A stretch of 64,000 nt of DNA, from NCBI GenBank assembly GCA_964036315.1, contig OZ038479.1, positions 56,001,246 through 56,065,245 on the forward strand, written 5' to 3'. Below, in pieces: positions 21,498 through 31,741 of this stretch (the first letter of the stretch is position 1; the number at the start of each line of letters is the position of its first letter). A model generated the notes under the pieces. The model was not told where the DNA came from. It did no database searches and saw only the letters and a program-made list of their open reading frames with translations. The position numbers and the translations under genes were made by a program. Origin of the DNA: Acanthosepion esculentum (taxonomy: Eukaryota > Mollusca > Cephalopoda > Sepiida > Sepiidae).

Positions 21498-22096
21498 ATG
21501 GAAACGAAACTAAATATTGTACCACTGAAAGGAGCAAATTATGCCACCTGGAAAATACAATGCAAAATGGAACCCGGAATTATGGTTTACTTTATAGCAG
21601 TGAGGAAACAAACAACCTCACAGGATATTCTGATGCAGATTGGGCTGGTGATCTAAATGATCGAAAATCAACTTCGGGCTACCTGTTTAAAATGAGTGGA
21701 GCAGCCATCAGTTGGAAAAGTAAAAAAACAGACATGTGTGGCCTTATCAACTGCAGAAGCTGAATATATGGCACTGGCCAGTGCAGCACAAGAAGCAGTC
21801 TGGTTACAACGTCTTACCAGTGATATTAGTAAAACTTCAATTAACCCAACAACTATATATGAAGATAATCAATCTGCTATTTGCATGGCAAAGATCCTCA
21901 GTATCACGGACGTGCAAAAGTAAAACACATAGACATTAAGTTCCATTTTATTAGAGAACAAGTGACAACAGGAACAATTAAGCTAGAGTATTGTCAGAGC
22001 AAGGACATGATAGCTGATATGCTGACAAAGGGACTTGTGAGTACACAATTTGTGAAGCTCAGAGAACTATTAGGTATTACAGAACTGATACAGTAG
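21498..22096 (+). pseudogene. Copia gag start fused to RNase H tail
   Basis: The ATG at 21498 opens METKLNIVPLKGANYATWKI, the normal start of a Copia Gag. After about 25 codons the sequence jumps to the end of Pol: YSDADWAGD (first catalytic Asp), STAEAEYMALA (Glu), YEDNQSAICMA (Asp) and HIDIKFHFIREQV, ending near 22096 at ELIQ. RNase H would remove RNA from the hybrid during reverse transcription. Protease, integrase and RT are deleted. An extra A near 21722 and a change near 21895 shift the frame, so three short frames (to 21763, 21923 and 22096) share the domain. The copy is non-coding in practice. Confidence 0.85.
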
Positions 22097-22118
22097 TCCG
22101 ACAGCAATTGAGGAGGAG

Positions 22119-22455
22119 TGTTAAAATTATCAATCGCTGTCGGTCTGTCAGGAGTTGTCTCCCTTCTACCATATATTTGTTAAGGGATCAGATATCCCTT
22201 TTAAGGGTTGTGGGTTGTCTGCTCCTGGTTTCTTTTTCTTCTGGTAGAGGGCTACCTCGCCTTCTTTCTCTCTTTTCTGTTTGACTGTTACTGTCTCCTG
22301 ATGTAAATAATAAAGCGCTCGCCTTGTGCGTGGCTTAAGTGGAAAATGTCTGTCTGGTCTTTTGTTCAGTTTATCTTCCAGTCTGAAGTTTCAAGTGGAT
22401 ACTAAACAATGTCTCAATATGATTGAATCTGCACTTTATTAGTATAATTTCAACA
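22119..22455 (+). repeat. Copia 3' LTR
   Basis: Follows a purine stretch GAGGAGG (22111-22117), the likely polypurine tract, which primes plus-strand synthesis. Confidence 0.9.
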
Positions 22456-22920
22456 AAGAGAAGATGAGTTATCTCTAGGTTATGGCTTCCGCTGGCCGGT
22501 CCAGCTACATAAGAATGTTGGACTTTAATGGAGTCCAAAGAAACAAACAAGACCGATATACATGTATGCGAACAAATATATATTAATAACAGATAGATCA
22601 AAATACGAATTACAAATACATTGAAGACATGAATAAAATGTTACAGTGTCTGGATGGAAAGTTGTGTGTGTGTTGAGTTGAATGTCCGTACAGGGTGAAT
22701 TTTGTTTTAGCGTGTTCCCAGAATATGGGAAACGCTGGTTGTGTATAAGAGTTCACATATTGGAAATTTTAAGAGAAAGTTTTATATACCTCGCCTCACG
22801 TGCGAGGTTGCGGCCGAAGTCGAGGTAGTTGCTCGCACATGCGCGTGAGCAGAGAAAAGAGAGAGAGGCGAAAGGTTGAAGGGTTAAGGAAATAAGGAGG
22901 AATTAAACCAGGACCGACCA

Positions 22921-23389
22921 GCGAGAAGTGTTATATCTAACCTTTTGTTAGAAAGACTATGGAGTTATTTTTAAAAATTTAGCACTTATAATTTCAGATG
23001 TTCATTTTTTTTGGTTAAAATATATGTCAGATTTTACTAAACTTTTAGCATTATTCACATTGCTTGTCTCTCAGAACAATGCAAAGCGAAACAAAAAATG
23101 ATGACATCATATGACATAGCAATGAGGTGTAGCTTGTAGATCAAAACAAATATTGCTGTATTCTTGCCTATTTTCGAAATAAGCATGCAAATTTTCACCA
23201 AAATGGAAATTGTCATTACAATTAGTTTCCGGTGCTTAATCTACAATTTTACCAAATTTTTATACAATGTCTTCCATTTTTATTATATTTTATTTTTACT
23301 CTACTGGTAAGATTTTTTAAATTTTTACCCATGTTAGAAATAATTCAAAATTGACACGAGAATGTCAGTGACTGAAGAATATTCATGCA
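22921..23389. other. Spacer without recognised feature
   Basis: No gene or clear repeat seen. Confidence 0.45.
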
Positions 23390-24050
23390 TCAACTTTACT
23401 TTTGAATAGTTTCTGCATAAATGCCAAGAAACCTAAGGCTATTAAACACAAGGTACCAAATCTTGTCTAACACTGCTTAATCTTTTAGTCAAGACATCAA
23501 AGGAGAACAGAGACAGCCGATATACAGGATGAGCAAGCCACTTTTGACAGGTAACAAATTTTCAGGCAAGCTGAAAAAGTAATTCTACACCACCATGGAA
23601 AACAGAACCATTCAACTCGCCTGCTCACCTAAGGAATGATGTGACACAAAGTTGTCTTAAAATGGGGAGAGCCATACACATAGTTTCAGTGTATGTGAAG
23701 AAACTCTACATTTGAATAACTTCACTTTTTAGTATTTATTACGCCGTAAAAATGCTGAGAAATCTAAGTCTTAAACACAAGGGATCGAATTCTGTCGAAC
23801 ATCGTTTAAAATTTTTTTGGCTTACGTTATTATGCAAAATATTTTCATAACAGTAATTTTACATATGTATTGTCTTTTTTCAATTTAATATTTGTTTTTC
23901 GTTTCAACTTTGACATTATTACGTAAACTAAACAAAAATTTGATAGGTTTACAGAGAAATCCCAACAAAATCATTTGAGAATGAAGAAATAATCCCGTTT
24001 TGTTTTTCTTCTCATCTAAAAGGTACGTGTGAAAGATCACGGTGGCGGTC
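23390..24050 (+). repeat. Repeat R, copy with internal partial duplication
   Basis: TGCCAAGAAACCTAAGG and TTAAACACAAGGTACC (about 23420) recur in altered form near 23755 (GAGAAATCTAAGTCTTAAAC). Then follow TTCAACTTTGACATTATTA and CAGAGAAATCCCAACAAAA. Matches 42060-42425 and 62555-62940. Confidence 0.75.
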
Positions 24051-24516
24051 ACCAATGAAATATGACCGACTTCACCACATTTATTTAACTTAGATTAGGA
24101 AACCAAACTGACGTGAAGAAAAAGAGGATAAGTCAAAGACATCATTACATTACACATAAAATTTGTATTTTAACAAGATGTACAAACAAGGATGTGAAAG
24201 AAAAGCATGCATTTGAGTAAAACAAGAGTTGTCTCTCTTTAACTATCAATTGTTCCAAAGTTCACTGAAAGCAATAAGGTTGTCATAGTTTCTGGTAATA
24301 CATGTTTTCAACAGTTTTGCTGTGTAAGAAAAAAGATTATGTGAGTATAGGGAATATTCAGCGTGTGAGTGAGAAGGTTGGTGTATGGTTTTAACTCGTG
24401 GATTTCTGTGGCAGCTGAGATCTCACTGGTTTACTAAGGATTTTCTTTGCTTATATAGGTGATCATCGGCACCGAAAGCACTGCGTGGGAAGAATCACTC
24501 TTCACGTGCAGACAAT

Positions 24517-24542
24517 CTGATTGGTTGGCATTGACCAATCAG
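24517..24542. promoter_or_regulatory. Palindromic double CCAAT motif
   Basis: CTGATTGGTT and AACCAATCAG-like TTGACCAATCAG face each other over 26 bp. The same arrangement occurs at 33898-33923 in another LTR-like block, suggesting NF-Y-type promoter sites. Function is inferred. Confidence 0.55.
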
Positions 24543-24719
24543 CGAGTGAGCTTTGGGGAGACTCACGAAAAGTTTCTGGTGTCCGATCCTTCCAAAAGTG
24601 AACGAAATCGACTACATGAAAATATAGCGATTATATAATTGTATTACACAGTAGTGTTGATTTACTATCCATTGAATGCTTGTGGTTGTATAATTTGAAC
24701 TTGCATAAGTATGTATGTG

Positions 24720-24741
24720 TGTGATGATGATCATCATCACA
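24720..24741. repeat. Perfect 22-bp palindrome
   Basis: GTGATGATGATCATCATCAC with one further T/A pair. No loop. Confidence 0.95.
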
Positions 24742-24744
24742 TGT

Positions 24745-25070
24745 GGAAGAATACAAATTATTTTGATAAAAAAACGAAATCGTTATTTCCTTGACATACC
24801 TCACTATTTTTCTATTTCTTTTTACTTTCTGTTAGTGTTAACAAAAGAGAAAATGAAAATAAATTCTGTTCTGATTTTATCATGACAAATTTTTTTAGTA
24901 TGTTTGTTAAACTAAAAGGTGTAAAAACTGTAAGTGTACTTCTACTAAGAGAAATTAGGTAAGATTTTGTTATTTCACTTTGAAGTTTTTATTTTATTTT
25001 AATTATTCAACCACATTAAAATGAGTATGGACATGTTGATAAAAGGGATTTTTATGTAACATGCCTTAAG
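24745..25070 (+). repeat. Repeat R continuation
   Basis: Matches 42450-42710: AAATCGTTATTT, AAAATAAATTC, GAAGTTTTTATTTTATTTTA, then ATGGACATGTTGATAAAA against TTGGACATGTCAATAGAAAA. Confidence 0.7.
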
Positions 25071-26084
25071 GGTGCCTATTTTACATCTTTTGGTCAAAGG
25101 GTTCCTGAGATAACCCTTTGAAAAAAAAAAGTCAAAAAGGTGAAATTTGGAAAATAGTCACAAAGTTTAAAATTAATTATCAATATCTCAATTATTTTTC
25201 ACCTACAAAGTAATTATATACTATATTAAAGTAATTCAATAAATTGAAAATGTATTTTTTTTGTTTAAAGGTTAAATAAATAAATCAATGAATAAAGTTT
25301 GAATTCAGAGTTTTTTTTTTTTGGACTGACTACCAACCAAATCAAGAGATTTTACCTAGCTAATTATATGCAAGTTGGAGAAAGATTGATTCATGCCTTT
25401 TCCAAGGGCAATGGTGCAAAGTGAACAAAACAGACTTGTTCAGAATTTGAAATCTTCATGCTTATTCTTTTTTCCACACTGAAAAATTCATGCTGTCTGC
25501 TAGTGCCAGATTTAAAGAAAGAGAGAATCTAGGCTTTTCCACTTATTAGGTCCTTATCATAATTTGTAACAACGTCAAAAATATTCGTTTCCTTGGTTGG
25601 AGTTTCCCATCAATTTTAAGGCCATCTTATTTTGAGTAAACTCAGCTTTTCAGAATCTGCTGCACAACATCTGAGTATCGGGTGGGCAACAAATTTTCAG
25701 TATTTTATTAATGACAAAAATTATTTTAATCAATTTTCTATTCAAAGATTCTTAAAGGAAAAATACTTTGTTTGATTACTTCACTGAAATAATTTAATCA
25801 TGAGTTTTACAAATTTATAGATAGATCTCTTCAGAAATCGTGTTTAACTTTTATCAAACCACATTTTATAGAACCACAAATATTTTTGAAAGTGATACTG
25901 TGAAAAGTTGTTAGCATGTAAATATAATATGCACCCTTACTTTGAAAAATATCTGTAGTTCCATAGCGTGAATACAAATTGATCTTATATCATAATTGTC
26001 TTCTTATTAGCACAAAGATTTTTTTTCCTTGATTATTTAGTTAAATGTCATATGTAATGTACGCTTTGCTAATCCTGTTTCTTC
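25071..26084. other. Intergenic DNA with a weak SINE trace
   Basis: 25330-25470 vaguely resembles the SINE body (CCTTTTCCAAGGGCAATGG, CAGAATTTGAAATC). A small hairpin CAAAGGGTT and AACCCTTTG lies near 25095-25122. No gene seen. Confidence 0.45.
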
Positions 26085-26335
26085 CAAGTCATAACTGACC
26101 AGGCAGAAGATTTTCCTGTAGCAGGTTGCCATTTCTTTCTGTGGTAGACCAGTTGCCAACCAAGGCTGTAGGACCTAGTCTTTCCTGCTATTAATCTCAG
26201 TAGCAGGAAGGAATCATACCTTACACAAAGATATTTGTACATAAGTGAATGTAACAATCTTGACTGGAATTTGAACTTGGCTCTCCAATTTCTCATTCGA
26301 AGCCAATATCCATCACAATGCCACGGTTTGCTTCA
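26085..26335 (-). mobile_element. tRNA-type SINE, best copy
   Basis: Minus strand: CCGTGGCATTGTGATGG (A-box-like TGGCATTGTGATGG), about 40 bp on a B-box-like AGTTCAAATTCCAG, then a body with GTCCTACAGCCTTGG and AACTGGTCTACCACAG. The two boxes indicate a pol III promoter derived from a tRNA. The 75-codon frame across it is not a gene. Confidence 0.78.
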
Positions 26336-27683
26336 CATCAACAGACATTTGACAGATTAATATCACCATCTTGATTTATACATCTGATGATAGCACACAT
26401 ATTCTTCTTTTTATTAGTTTTAATGGCTTACTTATATTGTAATTGCCCTACTGTTGTAGTTGTGTGTTTTATCAAAATAGAGTTTGGTCAAAAATGGAAA
26501 GAATAATCTCTAAAAGACTATTTTAAACATTTGAAAATCTTTCTGAATTATAACACGTGTTATAATTCAGAAATATTTTCAAATGTTTAAAATATTCTTT
26601 TAGAGATTATTCTTTTCCATTTTTGACTTGTATATTGTTTTATTCTTTTCAACTCAAATGAAAATTATTTTTAAGATAAGCTTATTGATTTCTTTTTATT
26701 GATCTTCCTTGACTGCTAGCCTTAATGTGTATCTACATGTAACTATTAAAATCTGATTTCATATATTATTCATGTCTCTTGATATATCTATTTGTTTTTT
26801 TTTTGTTTTCACAGATGTTTTGGCTTTAATTTTTTTAATTCACAGATGTTTTGGCTTCAATTTTTTAAATTGTTTTATGCTTTAAGTTTATGCATTTTGT
26901 TAGATATAAGATTTTGCCTCATTTCAAGATTCCAACTTAAATGAATGTTTTTTTTAAATTATTTTTAATGGTCTGATAATTGGTGCTTTCTTTTATGCAT
27001 GTATTTTGTTCTTTTCTCATGTTGGCATCCACCTGAAGAGTTTGGCTCGTATCGACAAATTAATAATTGTCAGATTCAAATCAGCATCTTCATTTATACA
27101 ACATGTGATAGAATAAACATTATTACTTGATATTTGAAATTGATTCAAAAGGAAAACTTCATTTAGACATTATGCTTTAAATTTAATACATTGTGTATGA
27201 TGCCACAGTCTTTAGCCTCATTTCAAGATTCATGCCTAAATGAATCTTTTTATTATATTAAATGCTTTTTGTACGATATCTTTATCCTCATTTCAAGATC
27301 CATGCCTAAATTAATCTTCTTTTTATTAGTTTTACCTTATATCGTATCCTTATATCATACTTTTCACACTGATGAAGTTATGTGCTTTATCAAAACAGAG
27401 TATATCTAAATGGAAAAAGTAATCTCTAAAAAAGCATTTTAGATATTTGAATAATTTGTGTAAAATATAGTTTGTGTATTATTCTTTTCAACAGAAAAGA
27501 TAATTTTCTAAGATAAGCTTGCTCATTTTTTCATTGATCTTTCCTGGCTGCTGAATTATTGTGTCCCTGTGCTGATCTCAAGTAGCCTTAATATATAGCT
27601 AAATGTATCTGTTAAAATATGGACTGATTTCATGTATTATTCACTCTGTTAAATTTAAATGTTTTATTACGTTATCTTCACAG
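26336..27683 (+). repeat. Tandem duplicated ZNF upstream (intron or 5') region
   Basis: 26390-26880 and 27300-27690 are related copies: TTTATCAAAA(T/C)AGAGT, AATGGAAA(G/A)A, AAGATAAGCTT, CTGATTTCAT(A/G)TATTATTCA and finally the acceptor TTCACAGATGTTT(T/G)GGCT. The first copy ends with two acceptors in a row (about 26815 and 26843). A short motif CCTCATTTCAAGAT recurs near 26915, 27218 and 27288. Similar sequence precedes the ZNF exons at 48274 and 54455. Confidence 0.65.
26487..26627. repeat. ~140-bp near-perfect palindrome
   Basis: The centre is CACGTG (26554-26559). The arms run about 70 bp each, from GTCAAAAATGGAAAGAATAA to its inverse, with a few mismatches and a one-base bulge. The related copy near 27390-27440 lacks the inverted arm, so the palindrome is private to this copy. 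Confidence 0.93.
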
Positions 27684-28080
27684 ATGTTTGGGCTGAACTG
27701 AAAATCAGGATATTCATAAAAACTTTTATTCTTGGAAATTTAAATGAAAGGAAAGACTTGTAATTTTCTATTAAGAAAAAAGAAATATATGCTGCAATCT
27801 TCATGTAAAAGTTGAGTATCTTTATTGTCAATACAGATACACAACTCACAAGGAATATTAACTGGCACAAAATCATTTCATTTCAAATGTGTGGTTCATC
27901 TTTACCAAAAAAAATAAAAACTGTTATATATGAGTAAAAATTAAAGAAAAGACAATCTTTTAAATTTATAAATTTTTATAATGGTATAAATTTATGGTGC
28001 TATATGCAAACACTGGAGATAAATCATTTTCCGGTGAAGTTTGTGGCACTGTATATGTCTCTGTGATGCAATTAGAGGGC
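27684..28080 (+). pseudogene. ZNF 5' exon relic with one decayed finger
   Basis: Acceptor CTTCACAG ends at 27683. The ATG at 27744 reads MKGKTCNFLLRKKKYMLQSS and stops after 23 codons. The remainder keeps the layout of the other copies, including CAAACACTGGAGATAAATC (a linker, THTGDKS) and GAAGTTTGTGGCACTG (a finger start, EVCGT) near 28005-28050. No array follows. This copy is a dead member of the ZNF family. Confidence 0.7.
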
Positions 28081-28289
28081 TTTCACTTTCAGACACACAA
28101 TAGGGAAAAGCAAACAGAATTTGCCATTTATTTATTTAGTTAGAATTCAGTTGTGATTTCACAGATGACACTTCTACTTACATTTATTAAAATCTACAAC
28201 CAAAAACTTGTTTAAAACATGGTTTGTATACACACAGTTTTACTTTTAAATGAGAACATTTGTAAAAAAAAAATACTGACAAGCATTGT

Positions 28290-28445
28290 TACGTTGTCTA
28301 TTTCTCTCTCAGTAGTATCAGTCATAGCACAGTTCTCCACGTTATGTTTAGCAAATGGGTTCGCCGACGATTGCCCTTTGTTCACCCTCTGCTCTCTATT
28401 TATGTTGTCATTCTCATTTGCATATGATACTACACCTCCCTGAAC
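28290..28445 (-). repeat. Second copy of the Gypsy-2 leader segment
   Basis: Closely matches 34505-34655: both encode, on the minus strand, SYANEND(N/K)INREQRVN, then GQSS and NPFAK. At 34.6 kb it precedes gag; here it lies directly beyond the integrase end, where a 3' LTR would be expected. Differences are scattered substitutions. Confidence 0.85.
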
Positions 28446-29485
28446 CGAAAAGACTGGACACACTTGTTTCTTCTTCTACTATTTCTGATTACTCTCGTAC
28501 CGTGCTCTCCTTCCTCTTTCCTTTCTTTTCTCTTTCTTAAGGGTGATCTTGGTCTTTTTTCATTTTCTTCTTCATTCTCGTCCGTCTTTTCACTCTCACA
28601 TTCTTTCATTTCTTGCTCTGTTCCATTTTTATGACTTTCTGTCTCTTCTTGCTCTTGATCTTCCATTTCTACATCATCCAATTCATTTCTGCTTCTGAAC
28701 TGGTCCGCATGTGCTTTTATATTTAGTCCCTTTTTCTCTAGTATAGCCGTGTTGTGTCCTTTTTGTATCAGGAAATTTGCTTCTTCTGGCTCAGCCTCTT
28801 TATTCTTTCGCTGAAAAGGACATATTTATGGGGGCTTTGATTTGTCTGCCCGTTAATGCCGAAGGGCTCAGCTTTCTTCCTGTCTGTGGAATGGATGTAT
28901 AACTAAGAAGCATTTTTGGTAAATACACTTCTAGACTTTCATTAAGTGGTGAGAATGCTTTTAACCTCATTTTTGATGTTTGTGCCATTCTTTCCGCAAT
29001 GCCATTAGATTGTGGATGATATAGTGGTGTCTTGTATGGGATACATCCTATCTGTTTCAACCATGCACATAAATTTTTATCGCAAGATTCAGGAGCATTG
29101 TCAGTGACTAGTGTCTGGGGTACTCCATTCCTTGAGAATATTGTTCTTAGAACTTGCTTTATTGCGGTGGCTTTTCTGTCTGACAACCTCTGGCCACCTT
29201 AAATACAAATCTACTAATACTAAGAACAATCTCCTATCTTTGATATGCGCATGATCCATGTGGACCCTAACTCATGGCTCTGCTTCCTTGGGCCATGAGT
29301 TAATTTTTCTTTGGTTGAAATTTTTTTTTTTTTTTTCTTCACATTTTGGGCATCTCTTAATATCCTCCAACTACAACTTTTGAATACCCTGGCCACAAAC
29401 TTGTAACTTTTTTACGTTATTATTATGCCACAATGCACGTCATCATACACTCTTTTTAATATGTCCCTTCTTAGTGTTTGTGGAG
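28430..29485 (-). pseudogene. Gypsy-2 integrase
   Basis: From 29485 downward: APQTLRRDILKRVYDD with the N-terminal zinc site partly kept (RCPKCEE), the first catalytic aspartate in WVRVHMDHAHIKD, a damaged stretch around a poly-T run (29318-29337), the second in TLVTDNAPE and the glutamate in HPQSNGIAERM, spaced as in DD35E integrases. After PSALTGRQIKAPI the C-terminal tail (28681-28430) is strongly charged, acidic then basic (EDQEQEETE and KRPRSPLRKRKERKE). Frames change near 29190 and 28800. Integrase joins the cDNA to the chromosome. Two frames (29186-28800 and 28681-28430) hold most of it. Confidence 0.82.
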
Positions 29486-29492
29486 CTACAAT

Positions 29493-30855
29493 TATATTAT
29501 AAAGGGTCATCAGTTATAGTGAAGTGTATGAGTGTTGAAACAGATTAGTTTGATTTGGCCTTGTTAGTTAGATAGCCCTAAAGTTAAAAGAGGGGGATAA
29601 AACAAGAAAATCAAATTGTAAAGTGAAACAACAAATTTATATACAGATAAATCAATTTAGGTCTTTACAAATAAAATTAATGTATTTTGGTTGATATGTC
29701 GGAGTTAGCTCCTTCTCAGTTCCTTAATCCTTCAACAGGGGTCTCTCTCCCACGAGTATAAATACTGGTTGACCTTTCGCCTCTTTCTCCTTTTCCGACT
29801 TACGCCTCGGGCGGCCATCTCGCGTGGAGATGAGGTAAAAAAAACTCTCTTTTTCGACCCAGGCCTTGGGCCGCTACCTCGCACGGAGACGAGGTAAAAT
29901 CGTTCTTTTTTCCACTTACACCAATACGTGACCTCTCACCGATACAGCGTTTCCCATATTCTGGGAACACGCTAAGGACAATACAAGTACGTACGGACAC
30001 TCAACACATAACTTCGCCATATAAACACTCTGTAACCTTTCATGTCTTCGTGTATTAATATATTTGTTTACCCATAATATATATTTGTTTACCCATGTAT
30101 ATCGGTCTTGTATGTTTTCTTTATCTTCTTTGGACTTAATTATAGTCCAACATTCCTATGTAGCTAGACCGACTAGCAGGAAATCTTAGCCCAGAGATAT
30201 CTCCTCATCTTCACCCAACGGTCCGCTACAGATACAAGGTCGTCAAAATGTTCATAGTAGTCCTTGCAAGAATGAGTTAATGTGTATGTAGGCAGGAACG
30301 TATGTGTGGATGGATGTATGAGCGTTATCGTAGGGTAGGAATGTCTTTGAAGTAATCGCTCAGTTTTAAATGTCCCGTTCGTTTATCAAGTATAAAAGAG
30401 GTGAGGGGGAAAGGTAGAGATAACAATAACGATCGCTAGACGTTTGTCAAGGGACGTGTTAATACGCTCGTCTCCTGCTCTCTGGTGACAGGCGAACTTG
30501 CCCGTCTTTTATTTTGGGGGCGTGAAAAGGTCATTTGGGAATTCACTCCTGGATATGATTCGGGCCTTTCCATTGGATGTAAAACAAACTTCGCGTCGGC
30601 TCGCGAAAAGGTCTGTAAAAAAAATTGTTTCTGAGAATTGGAAATTATTTGAATTTTGTTTTTAAATGTTTCCTAGTTTCTATTGGCCGAAAAACACTTC
30701 GCATCAAATGTGTGAAATTTCACGAGTTTTGTTTTGGATTCGCTTTTGTGTGTGTGTTAAACAAAGTTTGTAAATTCGAGTCTTTTTAATTTCTAACAAA
30801 ATCAATGAGTCAGTGCTTAGCATTTGAATTTTAAATCTAGATCTTGTTTTGTTCA
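29493..30855 (-). mobile_element. LTR-like insertion between RNase H and integrase of Gypsy-2
   Basis: CTACAAT stands at both edges (29486-29492 and 30856-30862) and the Gypsy-2 reading resumes across it, so it is an insertion with a target duplication of 5-7 bp. Minus-strand start is TGAACAAAAC. After removing the nested LTR (29697-30230 with GATA duplication) it is about 825 bp. No coding sequence. Probably a solo LTR of an unnamed family. Confidence 0.75.
29697..30230 (+). mobile_element. Solo LTR, family L1, with GATA target duplication
   Basis: Starts TGTCGGAGTTAGCTCC and ends GTCCGCTACA; GATA flanks both sides (29693-29696, 30231-30234). A TATAAATA box lies near 29758. Two ~60-bp direct repeats (CTCGC(G/A)(C/T)GGAGA(T/C)GAGGTAAAA) lie at 29815-29900. 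It is in the opposite orientation to the copy at 32311-32836. Confidence 0.9.
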
Positions 30856-30862
30856 CTACAAT

Positions 30863-31741
30863 ATCTCCATTGCATATTATGCCATTTTCTACTGTCGGTT
30901 TGTACTTTGTTTCTTTAAAGGGACACTCTGCCATCTAATAATTGCTCCATACATTATTTCTTATTCTCTCCACTATTCTGCTTAATACTAAGTCTTGCTC
31001 TGTCTCTATTTTGAGTCTATTTAGAGGAAGAACATCCATTTCAAGCCAGTGTATTATTTTGTCTTCTGCCTTTTCCTGTTTTTCTTCAGTTTCATTCTTG
31101 AAATGCAATTTTGATAATGCATCTATGTGAGATATAGAGGCTCCATTTAACATATATTATGTCAAAATCGAATGCCATGATCTTTATCGCCCATCTCAAA
31201 TTCCTTGACGATGTTACTTTTGGCAATTCTTTTCTCGGGTTAAATGGTTTGTGGTCTGATTTTGATAAGAATTTCTTTCCTACCAAAAAATGTTGTACCC
31301 TTTCGATGCTCCATATAATCGCCAATGCTTCTTTTTCAATATTCGAGTAGTTAGTCTCGGCTGGCGTGAATTTTCTTGGTATTTACATGATTGGGTGTTC
31401 TTCTTGCGATACGATAGCAGCAATCACCTTTTCACTCGCGTCTGTGGTTAATGTTACTTCTTTTTGTTGATCAAAAACTTTTATTATTGGTTTACTCCTC
31501 AGTATTTACTTTACTGTTTCAAAAGCGATAATTTGCTCTTGTGCCCAGTTAAATTCATTATTTTCCTTGCATAATTTTGCAAATGGCTCTTGCGTCGCTG
31601 TATTTTGGAATGTATTTACTATAAAAATTTATCGGCCCCAAAAAGGATTCTAACTCCTTTTTATTTGTTGGAGGAGCTATTTCTGTTATTTTCTTTGTTA
31701 ATCTCTCGTCAGGTGATATGCCTTCTTTCAATATTTGAAAC
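30863..31741 (-). pseudogene. Gypsy-2 RT connection and RNase H
   Basis: The minus strand resumes after a palm deletion at CKKISYLGFQILKEGISPDE, then PPTNKKELESFLGPINFYSK. RNase H follows: VTLTTDASEKVIAAI (first Asp), YSNIEKEALAIIWSIERVQ (Glu) and KFLSKSDHKPF (Asp position kept as SDHKP). The linker to integrase reads RLKIETEQDLVLSRIVERIR and ENGIICNGDIVV. Three short frames (31325-31092, 31153-30935, 30934-30704) contain these; the last runs on into inserted LTR sequence. Frame changes mean no continuous Pol can be made. Confidence 0.78.

Larger units (their letters stand above)
21063..22455 (+). mobile_element. Ty1/Copia element, internally deleted, both LTRs present
   Basis: LTRs 21063-21385 and 22119-22455 begin TGTTAAAATTAT and end TTTCAACA. 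By hand count they differ at about six bases plus three short indels. Internal DNA is only 733 bp against roughly 4 kb in a complete element. After the left LTR, GGATATGGGCCCAGA resembles a degenerate Copia primer site. No clean 5-bp target duplication is visible; TGAAG and AAGAG flank it. Confidence 0.88.
21029..22920 (-). mobile_element. Gypsy-family LTR (family L1) split by a Copia element
   Basis: 21029-21062 and 22456-22920 are the two parts of one LTR of the type also seen at 29697-30230 and 32311-32836. The left piece has TAGTGGACCGT and the right piece resumes at GAAGATGAG, continuing through GTGTTCCCAGAATATGGGAA and ACCTCGCCTCACG. The orientation matches the 32311 copy (TATA box on the minus strand in that copy). 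It appears to be a solo LTR: no internal sequence adjoins it. Confidence 0.75.
24050..24744. mobile_element. LTR-like insertion splitting Repeat R
   Basis: The equivalent point in the 42-kb copy (42420-42445) lacks these ~690 bp; homology resumes at GTGGAAGAAT (24743). The block is relatively G+C-rich, carries TTCACGTGCAG, a TATATAGG and the palindromic double CCAAT motif at 24517-24542. No coding sequence. Confidence 0.55.

Noticed and set aside
25095..25122. Hairpin CAAAGGGTT / AACCCTTTG followed by an A-run, resembling a terminator
   Set aside because: Bacterial-type terminators have no meaning here; the arms are only 9 bp and no gene adjoins.
28219..28540. Plus-strand frames with signal-peptide-like hydrophobic stretches
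   Set aside because: They are antisense to the duplicated Gypsy-2 leader and the integrase tail.
29269..29301. Hairpin AACTCATGGC / GCCATGAGTT
   Set aside because: Falls inside degraded integrase coding sequence; short and probably chance.
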